Of a stretch of 64,000 bases of DNA, positions 32,195 through 41,070 are shown piece after piece. Source of the DNA: Phycisphaerae bacterium. Its GTDB lineage: Bacteria; Planctomycetota; Phycisphaerae; UBA1845; UTPLA1. Numbering within the stretch: the stretch's first letter is position 1; each line of letters opens with the position of its first letter. The stretch is from contig DATEMU010000003.1 of NCBI GenBank assembly GCA_035275405.1, positions 496,001 through 560,000 of the forward strand. The letters are read 5' to 3'. The notes beneath the pieces were generated by a model. The model worked only from the letters and a program-made list of their open reading frames with translations, was not told the origin of the DNA and did no database searches. Position numbers and translations under genes: made by a program.

Positions 32195-33721
32195 CTACTT
32201 CACTTCCACGACCTCGATCTGCAATCGCCCCAGTAGCGGCAACATGGTCGCAATGGAATCGAGAATCCCCTCGTCGTTGAGCGGAAGCAGCGAGAGCGCC
32301 ACGTGAGTCGGGTCGCAATCGGTCTGCCGCAGCGCCGCGTCGATGTCCACCCATTGGCCGCCGATGTTGACTTGTGCCCACATGTGATAGCCGAAGGCGG
32401 CTTCGTGGCCCTCGGCATAGCCCTCCGGTATCTGCACGATCCCGCTGACGCCGCGGGCCGGCAACCCTGCCGACCGCGCCAAGGCCGCCAGCAACACGCC
32501 GTGTTCTGTGCAATCGCCGGCCTTGTTGCGAGCGACTTCGCTCGCCGTTGCAAAGCCCACGTCCAGGCTCTTGTCCTCGACGAAGTCCGTGACAAACTTC
32601 CGCAGCGCGTCTGCCTTGTCCGCGGGCGACTTCACTCCCCGAACCGCCTTTCGCGCGAGCTTCTTTATTCGCCCATCCTCCAGATCCAGCATCGTAGATG
32701 ATCGCAGATACTCACGCAGTTCCGCAGAGGGCGCGCCGGCGCTGGCCCTCTCGACTTTCTTCCAGTCAATGCGGCGAATCGTCAGCAGGCCTTCGTGGTC
32801 GTTGATGCGCCGAAACGACTGCATGCCCGTCTTGGGCAACTCCGGCAGCTTGCGCGGATCATCCGCGGGCAGGCGAAGGCGCAAAGTAACTTCCCGCGCC
32901 TCCGGGTCGATGCGCTGCTCGACCGGTATAAACGTACTGAGAAACAACTCCGGCGGCGCCCCGCCCTTAAGGGCCTCCTCCCTGGTCGAGCGGACCACCG
33001 TAATTTTGGCGATGCCCATGTCGAGCGTCGTCAGCAGCGGCGTCGAATCTTCATCCACCCATGACTCCGTCACGATCGGCATTCCCTGAAGCTGCATCGT
33101 GGCCGTGACGCGCCAGGCATCCACCTTTTTTCCGTCCAGCTCGATCCTGTCCTTGCCGTGGACCTTAAAGGTCATGCTCACGGGGCCGTCCGGCTTCATG
33201 CTCGGTTCGTACGTCTTCACGGTGAACTCGGTACCCGTCTTCAGGCCGCGTTTCCGCTGCTCCAGCAACTGGCCCCAGGCGAACTTGATCTCGGGATCGA
33301 AGTCCATCGTCTCTTGGCGCGAAGCGCCGGCCTGCATCGTTGTCAGCGTCAGCCGACCGTCCTTGATCACCCCGGAGTGTCCGATCGGCATCTGCCCCAT
33401 CGTGGATTCGTGGGAGAAGGCGATCGGTCGGCCGCCCAGCGTCTCGCGATAGCTCTGATCCATCGTGATCTTCACGGTCGCCTCCGCCCGCGCGATCTCG
33501 AAGCTCATGCGCACCTGGGAATGAACTTCGTCCCCCTTGCGGTCGGCGGAGGCCATCATGTATCCGCACTTGGTGTCCTGCATTTTGACGACGTACCACT
33601 CCTCCTCGCCGTCGGGGTATTGGATGTCCGACGGAGTCCGCGCGAACGTCCCCAACGCAATCGACAGCACCATCGCCGCAGCGGACAAGTAAGTTCGACG
33701 CCGTAAGAGCAAGTGAGGCAT
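32195..33721 (-). CDS. Secreted transglutaminase-like protein
   Basis: The 508-residue protein has a signal peptide, a long beta-rich N-terminal region and, from about residue 360, a transglutaminase core with the full triad: Cys in NKAGDCTEHGVLLAALARSAG, His in YHMWAQVNIG and Asp in WVDIDAA. In bacteria these enzymes are often proteases or amide-bond formers; the substrate is unknown. It is divergent from a lipoprotein gene that appears to be leaderless. Confidence 0.85.
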   Translation of the reverse strand: MPHLLLRRRTYLSAAAMVLSIALGTFARTPSDIQYPDGEEEWYVVKMQDTKCGYMMASADRKGDEVHSQVRMSFEIARAEATVKITMDQSYRETLGGRPIAFSHESTMGQMPIGHSGVIKDGRLTLTTMQAGASRQETMDFDPEIKFAWGQLLEQRKRGLKTGTEFTVKTYEPSMKPDGPVSMTFKVHGKDRIELDGKKVDAWRVTATMQLQGMPIVTESWVDEDSTPLLTTLDMGIAKITVVRSTREEALKGGAPPELFLSTFIPVEQRIDPEAREVTLRLRLPADDPRKLPELPKTGMQSFRRINDHEGLLTIRRIDWKKVERASAGAPSAELREYLRSSTMLDLEDGRIKKLARKAVRGVKSPADKADALRKFVTDFVEDKSLDVGFATASEVARNKAGDCTEHGVLLAALARSAGLPARGVSGIVQIPEGYAEGHEAAFGYHMWAQVNIGGQWVDIDAALRQTDCDPTHVALSLLPLNDEGILDSIATMLPLLGRLQIEVVEVK

Positions 33722-33767
33722 GATTACTCCTTCTGAACGGTCAGGTCTCGCCGGTTTTTCGGTTTAC

Positions 33768-33795
33768 TTGACTGTCCGATTCCAGGAGTTATTAT
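33768..33795 (+). promoter_or_regulatory. Sigma-70 promoter of a leaderless lipoprotein gene
   Basis: TTGACT at 33768-33773 and TATTAT at 33790-33795 are 16 bases apart. The ATG at 33805 lies nine bases after the -10, so RNA would start at or within a few bases of the start codon. Confidence 0.65.
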
Positions 33796-33804
33796 CCTAG
33801 TCCG

Positions 33805-34383
33805 ATGAACGCAGGGACGCGAATTATCGGTTCGATGCTGCTGATCACCGTCGCGGCGGCCGGCTGTCAGCGTCCGGCCCCTCCCGAATCCCCCACGGCG
33901 TCGACGATTACCGACGAAGATGTTCAACCGCTGTGGGACACGGCTCTGGCCGTCCTCATCAAACACGACTTCCGTCCCGATCGCCAGGACCGCACTGCGG
34001 GGATCATCACCACTCATCCGACAACCAGCAAACAGTGGCATGAGCCATGGCGGCAGGACGTCGCGGATTCATACAGCCTTGGCGAGGCCTCGCTGCACAC
34101 CGTTCAGCGCCAGGCGACGGTGCGGTTCATTCGTCATCCAAAAGACCAACCTCCCGCTGCTGATAATTGGGCGATCGAGGTGCAAGTCGATATCTATCGC
34201 CTGTCCGTCCCGGAATACCAGATCACGTCGTCTTCGTCCGCCATCCGCAGCTTCAACGCCGACCTTCCGACGGTCACGGGGGAAAAAGTGGCCGACGCCC
34301 GCGCCGCCCGTCGCTGGGTTCCCCTGGGCCGCGACGGGGCCATGGAAGAGCGGCTATTGTCGCGAATCCTCGCGTCGTATTGA
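33805..34383 (+). CDS. Putative lipoprotein, planctomycete type
   Basis: The 192-residue protein has a signal ending in AAAGC and then a domain with DEDVQPLWDTALAVLIKHDFRPDRQDRTAGII, an arrangement I associate with uncharacterised planctomycete lipoproteins. The rest is mixed alpha-beta with no motif I know. A strong sigma-70 promoter ends nine bases before the ATG and there is no Shine-Dalgarno. Confidence 0.65.
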   Translation: MNAGTRIIGSMLLITVAAAGCQRPAPPESPTASTITDEDVQPLWDTALAVLIKHDFRPDRQDRTAGIITTHPTTSKQWHEPWRQDVADSYSLGEASLHTVQRQATVRFIRHPKDQPPAADNWAIEVQVDIYRLSVPEYQITSSSSAIRSFNADLPTVTGEKVADARAARRWVPLGRDGAMEERLLSRILASY

Positions 34384-34429
34384 TCTGGGAACGCAAGGCC
34401 CGGGCTAGCGCGGCCATCATTGTTCATCC

Positions 34430-35197
34430 TCAAAAAATCCCCACATTCCGCGCCACAAAGATCAGCACAGACACTCCGCCGCACACGATTCCGCAGATGC
34501 TCATCGACCGGCCCGCGCCAATCTGCCCCAGGGTCCGAGCACGCTGAAGGGCCATGGCGCCAAAGATGACCGCGGCCGGACCGAGAACAGGCAGGCAGTA
34601 CGTCGGAAGCGAGAGAACCCCCAGCGTCAGGGCAAAGGGGGCCAGCGAATTCGTAATCGGCCCGGCCTCCATGATCTGCGTGGCCCCCTCCATCGTGAAC
34701 GGCATCCCACACGCTCGGCACGTATTCACATCAACCGGCATGTCGCGGCCGCAGCGCGGACAGACGATGACCTGCTCGCCGTTGGCCAACCGCTTGATCG
34801 TCGGCGCTTTTGTTCCGGCGGTCGCATAGGCGTGCATCGGCGTCGGCAGTTGACCGTCCTCCGCCACGGCGGCGGGACCGGCGGCGAGGCCCGAACTCGG
34901 ATCCATCATCGGAACCGTGAACACGCCGCCGCAGGTCGGACAGCGTCCCAACTGTCCGCACTGCTCTCCGCGGGCTTCGAGAATGGACCCGCAACGGGTA
35001 CAGGAAAACGTGAACCGGGCCAATTTGGCGGTCGGCCGCACGGAAGGGTTTGACGGCCGGACGACGAAGGGTTTCTCGCCCTCGGCGGGAAGGCTGAAGT
35101 GACACGCACAGTGCGGACAAGCCATCATCTTGCCGACGAGATCAGGCGTGATCGTCAGGGACTTGCGGCAGGCCGGACAGTCCAACAGGTAGCCCAT
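34430..35197 (-). CDS. Multi-zinc-ribbon protein with DUF4190-like membrane domain
   Basis: The 255-residue protein has three zinc-ribbon pairs in the first 170 residues (CPAC/CPHC, CTRC/CPTC, CPRC/CRAC) and two C-terminal transmembrane helices (PFALTLGVLSLPTYCLPVLGP and SMSICGIVCGGVSVL), which match the DUF4190 pattern. The ribbons face the cytoplasm by the usual rule. A TATGAT hexamer at 35206-35211 lies eight bases before the ATG and there is no Shine-Dalgarno. Function unknown. Confidence 0.75.
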   Translation of the reverse strand: MGYLLDCPACRKSLTITPDLVGKMMACPHCACHFSLPAEGEKPFVVRPSNPSVRPTAKLARFTFSCTRCGSILEARGEQCGQLGRCPTCGGVFTVPMMDPSSGLAAGPAAVAEDGQLPTPMHAYATAGTKAPTIKRLANGEQVIVCPRCGRDMPVDVNTCRACGMPFTMEGATQIMEAGPITNSLAPFALTLGVLSLPTYCLPVLGPAAVIFGAMALQRARTLGQIGAGRSMSICGIVCGGVSVLIFVARNVGIF

Positions 35198-35205
35198 TGC
35201 GCGGA

Positions 35206-35211
35206 ATCATA
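35206..35211 (-). promoter_or_regulatory. -10-like hexamer of a probable leaderless gene
   Basis: On the - strand TATGAT is followed by eight bases and the ATG at 35197. Confidence 0.45.
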
Positions 35212-35236
35212 CCTTGTGGGCGGCGTGGCGGCGGCG

Positions 35237-36481
35237 CTAACTGCTCTGGGGATCGAAGACAGCCTTGACGATCGGGTGTCGGCCCCTCGCCAGAAGGTGT
35301 CCCAGGGCGGTTCGATATTCGCTGAGTTTGTAGCGCGCGACGGGAATGGCCGACAAGTCGAGCCGCCCGGCCCGCAACCACTCCAGCACCAGTTGATACG
35401 TATGAATCGGCCGCTCGCCGTCGCATTCGATCTGCCGGCCGTTGGCCCCGACCACTTGAATCTCGTTGAACCAAAGCGGCGTCGTATCCACGAGCGCGAT
35501 CCCGCTGGTGCCCACGAGCACCACCGTACCGCGACTGCGGGTCCACTTCATGGCGTCGGTCAGGCTCGTTCCGGTTCCGATGCAATCGAACGTCAGATCG
35601 AAACCGCCGATCAGCGCCTGATTCCCGAACCGCCCGGCCAGACGGCGGCCGCCGACGGCATCGGCGATAGCGTCATAACGCTCGGCGTTACCGGCCCCGC
35701 GCGGAATCCGAAGGATGGACGTCGCTCCGAGGGCGCCGGCCAGTTCCCCCTGAAATGCATGCCTCGCCAGGATCGTAATCGGATTGTCGTGTCCCAGCGC
35801 CCGGATGGCGGCAATGATGCCCAAGGCGACAATTCCCGATCCGCAAACAAGTATGGCCTCTCCGGGCTTCGGTCGTCGGCGCAGGACCGCATGCGCAGCG
35901 GAAGCAATCGGGTCCAGGAGCACGGCGACCTCGTCGCTGATTGAATCGTTTACGAGGTGAAGCTGCGAGTGATGAGCAACAAAATACTCGGCCCAGCTTC
36001 CGCCGGTCCTGGCATTGAGCCCGATCAGGGAGCGGGGCGGAAAACCGTTTTCGGCCGCGCTCTCGCAAAGCGAGCTTCGCCCCGCGGCGCACTGCCGACA
36101 TAGCGCGTCCGTGCCGCGAGCCCTGCATCCCAGCGCGGGCTCAACGCACACCCGCTGACCGATCCGGTAGTCATCGACACCGTCGCCGACCTGATCAATC
36201 GTCGCGACGTTTTCGTGACCGAGGACCGCCGGAAAACTGGCGAAGGCCTGAAGTATCGTCGCGGGATGCTGGCGCTGCGTTATCAACGCGAGGTCAGTGC
36301 CGCAGATGCCGCCGAGGCGCGTTTTCAAGCGAACCCAACCCGGGCCCGGCAGTTCCGGCATCGGTCGGTCCACGAGGCGCAGTCCCGACAAGGCGCCGTA
36401 GTAGGCTCGTTGCGCGACGGCCCCCGCGACCTTGCAGATCACCCATCGGAAAGGGGAAACATCGTAAACAAGGGCCTTCAT
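35237..36481 (-). CDS. Zinc-dependent alcohol dehydrogenase-like protein (MDR family)
   Basis: The 414-residue protein has the medium-chain dehydrogenase layout: GGICGTDLALI and GHENVATIDQVGDGVDDYRIGQRV for the catalytic zinc, a structural zinc region with CRARGTDALCRQCAAGRSSLC, and the nucleotide fold AILVCGSGIVALGIIAAIRAL. Substrate is unknown. The ATG at 36481 was taken because MKALVYD is the usual start and TATACT lies nine bases upstream; a longer frame to 36532 has no support. Confidence 0.85.
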   Translation of the reverse strand: MKALVYDVSPFRWVICKVAGAVAQRAYYGALSGLRLVDRPMPELPGPGWVRLKTRLGGICGTDLALITQRQHPATILQAFASFPAVLGHENVATIDQVGDGVDDYRIGQRVCVEPALGCRARGTDALCRQCAAGRSSLCESAAENGFPPRSLIGLNARTGGSWAEYFVAHHSQLHLVNDSISDEVAVLLDPIASAAHAVLRRRPKPGEAILVCGSGIVALGIIAAIRALGHDNPITILARHAFQGELAGALGATSILRIPRGAGNAERYDAIADAVGGRRLAGRFGNQALIGGFDLTFDCIGTGTSLTDAMKWTRSRGTVVLVGTSGIALVDTTPLWFNEIQVVGANGRQIECDGERPIHTYQLVLEWLRAGRLDLSAIPVARYKLSEYRTALGHLLARGRHPIVKAVFDPQSS

Positions 36482-36490
36482 GGGGCGCGT

Positions 36491-36496
36491 AGTATA
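36491..36496 (-). promoter_or_regulatory. -10-like hexamer of a probable leaderless gene
   Basis: On the - strand TATACT is followed by nine bases and the ATG at 36481. No Shine-Dalgarno. Confidence 0.45.
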
Positions 36497-36695
36497 GGCC
36501 CGGCCAGTGAATAGTATTTGACACAATGGCAAGGAGCCGCGGAAGCGACTTGTTACTTTCAGTTCTCAATGTTCTTTGTGCAGGCCACCGTGAATTCGCT
36601 ATTCAACATGTTGAGGTCGCACAATTTTGGCCTTGTTAATTTGGGGGCTCTAGGTAGGATGCGTATAAGACCGAAAATAGAAAAGGGTGGCGGCA

Positions 36696-37292
36696 ATGCA
36701 CTCCCCGCCGACCGAGTGGCGTATGAAGGCCGTCTTCACTACTGGCGAGATCGCCGAAATCTGCAAGATCAGCCAGCAGACCGTGATCCGCTGCTTCGAC
36801 AGCGGCCGGCTCAAGGGATTCCGCGTGCCCGGTTCGAAGTTTCGTCGCGTGCCCCGGGCCGAACTCATCGCTTTCATGAAGCAGAACAATATCCCGATCG
36901 AGAACCTCGACACGGGCAAGCGGCGCGTGCTCATCGTCGATGACGATCCCGCCATCGTGGACATGCTGACCGACCTGCTCGGCCGCGACGGCCGCTTCGA
37001 AGTAAAGTCGGCGTCCAACGGTTTCGACGCTGGAGCCCTGACCAAAGAATACAAGCCGGACGTCCTGCTTCTCGACTACCTCCTGCCCGACGTGAACGGC
37101 AATGTCGTCTGCCAGCGGGTGCGCAGTGACCCTGAGCTCGCGCACACGAAAATCATCATCGTTTCCGGAGCGGTGGCGCCGGCGGAACTCGAAAAGCTCC
37201 GCGCTGCGGGGGCCGACGATTTCATCAAGAAGCCGTTCGACATCGACAAACTCATTGACCGAATCGCGGAACTGTGCAGCAGCGTTTATTAG
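36696..37292 (+). CDS. Helix-turn-helix/receiver protein in reversed order
   Basis: The 198-residue protein begins with an excisionase/MerR-type DNA-binding domain (FTTGEIAEICKISQQTVIRCFDSGRLKGFRVPG) and ends with an intact receiver (IVDDDPAIVDML, Asp in DVLLLDYLLPD, SGA, Lys in FIKKPFD). Receivers usually come first in response regulators, so the order is reversed. AGGGTGG before the ATG supports 36696. It lies 24 bases upstream of the HDOD kinase, its probable partner. Confidence 0.85.
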   Translation: MHSPPTEWRMKAVFTTGEIAEICKISQQTVIRCFDSGRLKGFRVPGSKFRRVPRAELIAFMKQNNIPIENLDTGKRRVLIVDDDPAIVDMLTDLLGRDGRFEVKSASNGFDAGALTKEYKPDVLLLDYLLPDVNGNVVCQRVRSDPELAHTKIIIVSGAVAPAELEKLRAAGADDFIKKPFDIDKLIDRIAELCSSVY

Positions 37293-37316
37293 TTCGCATG
37301 TGAAGGGAAGACCGCC

Positions 37317-39602
37317 ATGTCCGAAGCACCTCGCCCAGGCGGAACCTCGCAGCTCGAAGATGGACCGTGGGGCACGGCCGCCGCCGCCGATCCCCACAAG
37401 GTTGAGCAGATCCTCTCCCAGCTCGATGAACTGCCGCCGCCTCGGGTAGGGGGTTTACGAACGGCCGATGCCGGCCGACTCGCGAATTCGATTGTCGCGG
37501 ACGCCCCATTACTCGCCGAGATGCGAGCGATTCAGGCATTGCCAGCGTTCGATCCCCGGCCGGCACGAGTCTTCGTCGGGGAGTGGATCGCCCTGCACGG
37601 CGTCGAGGGGGTTCGAGCGCTCGCCCTCGCCCTCAAAATCCTGGACAACTTGGAAACCGGCTGCGGGGATCGCCGTGGTCGCCTCGACCAGGCTGAATTC
37701 AGGCGGCACGGCCTGGCCGTCGCGTGTGGCGCCGCACAAATCAGCCAGGCATTGGAAATGCCGGTCGCGTCGCTCGAAATGTTCGCGGCGGGGCTGGTCC
37801 ACGATATCGGCAAGGCCGCGCTCGATGCGGCACTGCCGAAAAGCTACGTCCGCGTGCTTCGCCGCTTCGAAGCGACCGGTGCGGACTTCGCCGACGTCGA
37901 GCAGGCCGTTCTCGGCATCGATCATCTGGCTGCGGGCCGTCATCTCGCGCAGCGCTGGGGACTTCCGGAGCGGGTCGCGGAGTGCATCTGGTTGCACCAT
38001 CACCTGCCCGAGTCGCTGCCGGCCGCTGTCGCTGTCGGGAGGCACGTGCAAATCGTTCAACTCGCCGACACCCTTGCCCGGGAGCGACGGATCGGCTTCT
38101 CCGGTACTCCAACCATCGCCCGCTCTTCGCAGCTTCTCGCCATTCAACTCGGTCTCTCGGAAGAGAAACGAAATACCATTGCCGACGCACTCCTGAGCGA
38201 AGTCTCGGCGCGGGCCGGTTGGCTGTCGCCCCGGCCGAAAACCGATCCTGTCAGTTCGGCCCTTGTGGCCTCGGTGCGCGACAAGTCGGTTCGATTGATG
38301 GAGGAAAACCGCCGGCTCAAAACGGATCTTCGCTACTTCACGGCCGTCGACCGGTTCAACCAGTCCTTGTCGGCCACTGCCAGCGTGCGCGAGGTATGCG
38401 CCGCCGGGGCCGGGGCCATTCAGCGGGCATGTCGAACCAGCCTTCATGAAGTTCGCGCGGTCGTCTTTGTCGTCAGTGCGAACGGCCAGTGGGTCGATGT
38501 CGGCTGGGCGGAGGGCCAGACACGCAGCGCCGTATATCAGCGATCGGTCGACGCAGCGGGCGGTACGTCGTCCGCGACACCCGAAGCGCAACATGCAGAA
38601 GCCGGTGCAGGGCTTTTGGCGGTGCCCGGCGACTTCGCGGACGTCATTGATCGTGCGCGAGGGGCGCTGGGCAACGGAACCGTGCGGCTATTGCCCATTC
38701 TTCATGACAACCGCTGGGTGGGGGGCGCGCTGCTGACCGGGACCGATGACGCAATGACCGCGCTGGAGCGGCAAATAACAGGGCTTTCCGCTTTGGCGCA
38801 CGCCGTCGGTCTCGCTCTCGCTCGTGCCGGGGAATATGCCGCTGGTCGCCGCCTCGCTGACGAACTCGCCGCCGCGCAGCGCCGCGCTGCCGCGCTGGAG
38901 CCGCACCGGATTCGTAACAGCACGCTCGATACCGTACTCGCCATGGCCGCCGGCGCCGCGCACGACCTCAACAATCCGTTGGCCGTCATTTCCGGCCGCG
39001 CACAGCTCCTTCACAGCCGCATCACCAACGAACCGGTTCGCGCGGTTCTGAAGGAAATAGCCGGCCAGGCTCAAAGTGCCAGTAACATCGTCACCGAGTT
39101 AATGGACTTTGCCCGACCCTGCACCCCCGTTCCCGAATCCATCAATCCCGCGGAGTTTTTTGAGACCCTCCGGACAGAACTGGCCGCCGCGGGATTATTG
39201 GATGGGCGGGACCTGTCGTTGGAGGTTGCCCCATCTACGCCGCCTGTATGGTTTGATCGCACACAGTTATCGCATCTCTTTCGGGAACTCATCGCCAATT
39301 CCGTCGAGGCCACGACCCCCGACGGCGGCCGTTTGACCGTCAAGGCCGCTCCCGATCTGGCCGAAGAACACGTCGTCATGCGGGTGTCCGACAATGGACG
39401 TGGCATGACGGCGGACGTACTCGGGCGGGCGATGGATCCGTTTTTCTCGCACCGACCGGCGGGCCGCGGACGGGGGCTGGGGTTGGCCCGAGTGCAGCGC
39501 TGGGTCGCGGCCGGTCAGGCGGCGATTCAGATTGATAGCCAACCCGGTCAGGGAACAACGGTCACTCTGCGACTGCCTGTCCCGCCCGTTCAAACAAAGT
39601 AA
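37317..39602 (+). CDS. HDOD/HD-domain sensor histidine kinase
   Basis: The 761-residue soluble protein has an N-terminal HDOD-type domain (about residues 30-270) that keeps an HD pair at 162-163 in GLVHDIGKAALD, so phosphohydrolase activity is possible. A GAF-like region (about residues 340-510) follows, then a kinase core with phosphorylated His549 in GAAHDLNNPLAVISG, N box RELIANSVEATT, SDNGRGM and GRGLGLARV. It is flanked by a helix-turn-helix/receiver gene and a receiver-like gene. The signal is unknown. Confidence 0.85.
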   Translation: MSEAPRPGGTSQLEDGPWGTAAAADPHKVEQILSQLDELPPPRVGGLRTADAGRLANSIVADAPLLAEMRAIQALPAFDPRPARVFVGEWIALHGVEGVRALALALKILDNLETGCGDRRGRLDQAEFRRHGLAVACGAAQISQALEMPVASLEMFAAGLVHDIGKAALDAALPKSYVRVLRRFEATGADFADVEQAVLGIDHLAAGRHLAQRWGLPERVAECIWLHHHLPESLPAAVAVGRHVQIVQLADTLARERRIGFSGTPTIARSSQLLAIQLGLSEEKRNTIADALLSEVSARAGWLSPRPKTDPVSSALVASVRDKSVRLMEENRRLKTDLRYFTAVDRFNQSLSATASVREVCAAGAGAIQRACRTSLHEVRAVVFVVSANGQWVDVGWAEGQTRSAVYQRSVDAAGGTSSATPEAQHAEAGAGLLAVPGDFADVIDRARGALGNGTVRLLPILHDNRWVGGALLTGTDDAMTALERQITGLSALAHAVGLALARAGEYAAGRRLADELAAAQRRAAALEPHRIRNSTLDTVLAMAAGAAHDLNNPLAVISGRAQLLHSRITNEPVRAVLKEIAGQAQSASNIVTELMDFARPCTPVPESINPAEFFETLRTELAAAGLLDGRDLSLEVAPSTPPVWFDRTQLSHLFRELIANSVEATTPDGGRLTVKAAPDLAEEHVVMRVSDNGRGMTADVLGRAMDPFFSHRPAGRGRGLGLARVQRWVAAGQAAIQIDSQPGQGTTVTLRLPVPPVQTK

Positions 39603-39774
39603 GCGAACTTCGGGCGAGGGCCGCTATCTGAAAACGGCGGCCGATTGGGGGGTCAATCAACCAGTATTCATGCGCCAACAGGCGACAACGAATTCCGGGC
39701 CAGGCGGGTCGCGTAGGCCTCTCTCCCTCCTCCCCTCGCTCTCACGGCTGAAACGGCCCGCCGGCCACTTTTTT

Positions 39775-39815
39775 CCCTCCCCTTGCGAAGGGGCGGGTCA
39801 GGGTGGGGTTGATCA
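39775..39815. repeat. Dispersed palindromic element
   Basis: CCCCTT at 39779-39784 pairs with AAGGGG at 39788-39793 around GCG, within a longer GC-rich block ending GGGTGGGG. It is of the same REP-like kind as at 23378-23400. It fills the 274-base gap between the kinase and the next gene, in which I see no other gene. Confidence 0.65.
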
Positions 39816-39876
39816 GTATTCGCCTCGGATGGAGTGAATGGGGAACGAAGCAAGGAAGCGAATGAAGGAAGCAAGG

Positions 39877-40473
39877 ATGCCACACAACCATCTTCAAATC
39901 CTGATCGTCGCGGATGAGCCCGATATCACCGCGATGCTGGCCACGCACATTATGACCGCCCGGGACGACGCGCACGTGTCCGTCGTGGACACGATCAAAG
40001 AGGCCCGTCGACTCGCTGCCTCCGATGCCTTCGACGTGATCGTCGCTCAGGAAAACCTTTCCGACGGTTCAGCCCTGGGGCTGGTTGAAGTCGCCGCAAA
40101 GGCCGTTGTGACGCCGCTGGTCGTTGTCGCACCTAATGCGGACGTCGAGCAGGTTCGCTCGACCTTCCGCGAAGGCGCGGCCGACGTGATCGACTCGGCG
40201 GCCGACGGTGAAGGACTCTTGGACTGCATCGATCGCGTGGTCGCACGCGGTCGCCAGGAGCAGCGCCGCGGCCGGCGCAGCCGTCGCCTTCGCCGCGTCT
40301 CCTCGCGGCTCATCAAGGATCGCCGCGAGCTGCGCCAGCGCGTGGATCTGATCTGCCGGGACGTTGTCGACGCTTATCGGCGGCTGGCGGAAAAGGTCGT
40401 GGCCGCCAAAAACGGCGACGACCCGCGCAACCCCATTCGCCGCGCCCCGCGGCCGATGGTGGAAGACAACTGA
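39877..40473 (+). CDS. Receiver-like protein lacking the phosphorylation site
   Basis: The 198-residue protein starts with a receiver fold (LQILIVADEPDITAMLATHI) but the Asp position is replaced (FDVIVAQENLSDGS) and the conserved Lys is missing, so it is a pseudo-receiver. The C-terminal 80 residues are strongly basic and helical (RRGRRSRRLRRVSSRLIKDRREL) and may form a coiled coil. The start at 39877 has AAGGA upstream; the ATG at 39838 has none. It may bind the upstream kinase and tune it. Confidence 0.65.
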   Translation: MPHNHLQILIVADEPDITAMLATHIMTARDDAHVSVVDTIKEARRLAASDAFDVIVAQENLSDGSALGLVEVAAKAVVTPLVVVAPNADVEQVRSTFREGAADVIDSAADGEGLLDCIDRVVARGRQEQRRGRRSRRLRRVSSRLIKDRRELRQRVDLICRDVVDAYRRLAEKVVAAKNGDDPRNPIRRAPRPMVEDN

Positions 40474-40655
40474 ATCGCCGCTCGTCTCATAACGAAATTT
40501 CATCCTCTCCACCGCCGTCCGTGTTTTCGACCCTTCGCAGATTCCTCGGATTCGCCCGCGAAGTCTCCCCCTTTCAGGAATACAACTGAATAGAGGAAAT
40601 CCGTCCCTATCAGCGCCGCGCTGCGCGGGATGGACCTCGATGGGGAGGAAATCCA

Positions 40656-41042
40656 GTGGTGGCGGGTTCATCCTTCGGCGCGATCGCGCCGAGGGTCCTC
40701 TATGCGCGATCCTGTTTCGGCGTCCCGCTCTGGGCCGGTCGCATGTGGCTCCCCGCACCGGCGCTGGCGGCGCTTTGCTCGCGACTGCGAATTCGCCTGC
40801 CGGAACCGATCGGCTACGCGATCGAACGCGTCAGCCCGGCGTACTACGTCGAACTTCGCGCGCTGGATATTGCGAAAGCCGAAGCGGAGGACTCGACGCG
40901 AAACCTCAGCCCAGCGCCCGTCAAACCGTCTTCTCTGCTTTGGCCTTTTCGATGGCCTCAACCACTAGGTTCGCGGCCATCAGAGTCGCCAACTCAATTT
41001 TTGGAACAAGGCCCACCAAGATACATTGACCTCCTGAATTGA
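40656..41042 (+). CDS. Uncertain small protein
   Basis: The 128-residue frame begins at GTG with GGAGG seven to eight bases upstream. The middle (LRIRLPEPIGYAIERVSPAYYVELRALDIAKAEAE) looks like a real protein, while the last 45 residues are Pro/Ser-rich and less convincing. I know no family. Other frames in this 600-base gap are no better. A frameshifted remnant is possible. Confidence 0.35.
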   Translation: MVAGSSFGAIAPRVLYARSCFGVPLWAGRMWLPAPALAALCSRLRIRLPEPIGYAIERVSPAYYVELRALDIAKAEAEDSTRNLSPAPVKPSSLLWPFRWPQPLGSRPSESPTQFLEQGPPRYIDLLN

Positions 41043-41070
41043 TCGCGGCTGTTCTTATTCGAGGCGGCCC

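Noticed and set aside
36518-36943. + strand frame of 141 codons upstream of the helix-turn-helix/receiver gene
   Set aside because: Overlaps that gene in another frame and has a random-looking translation.
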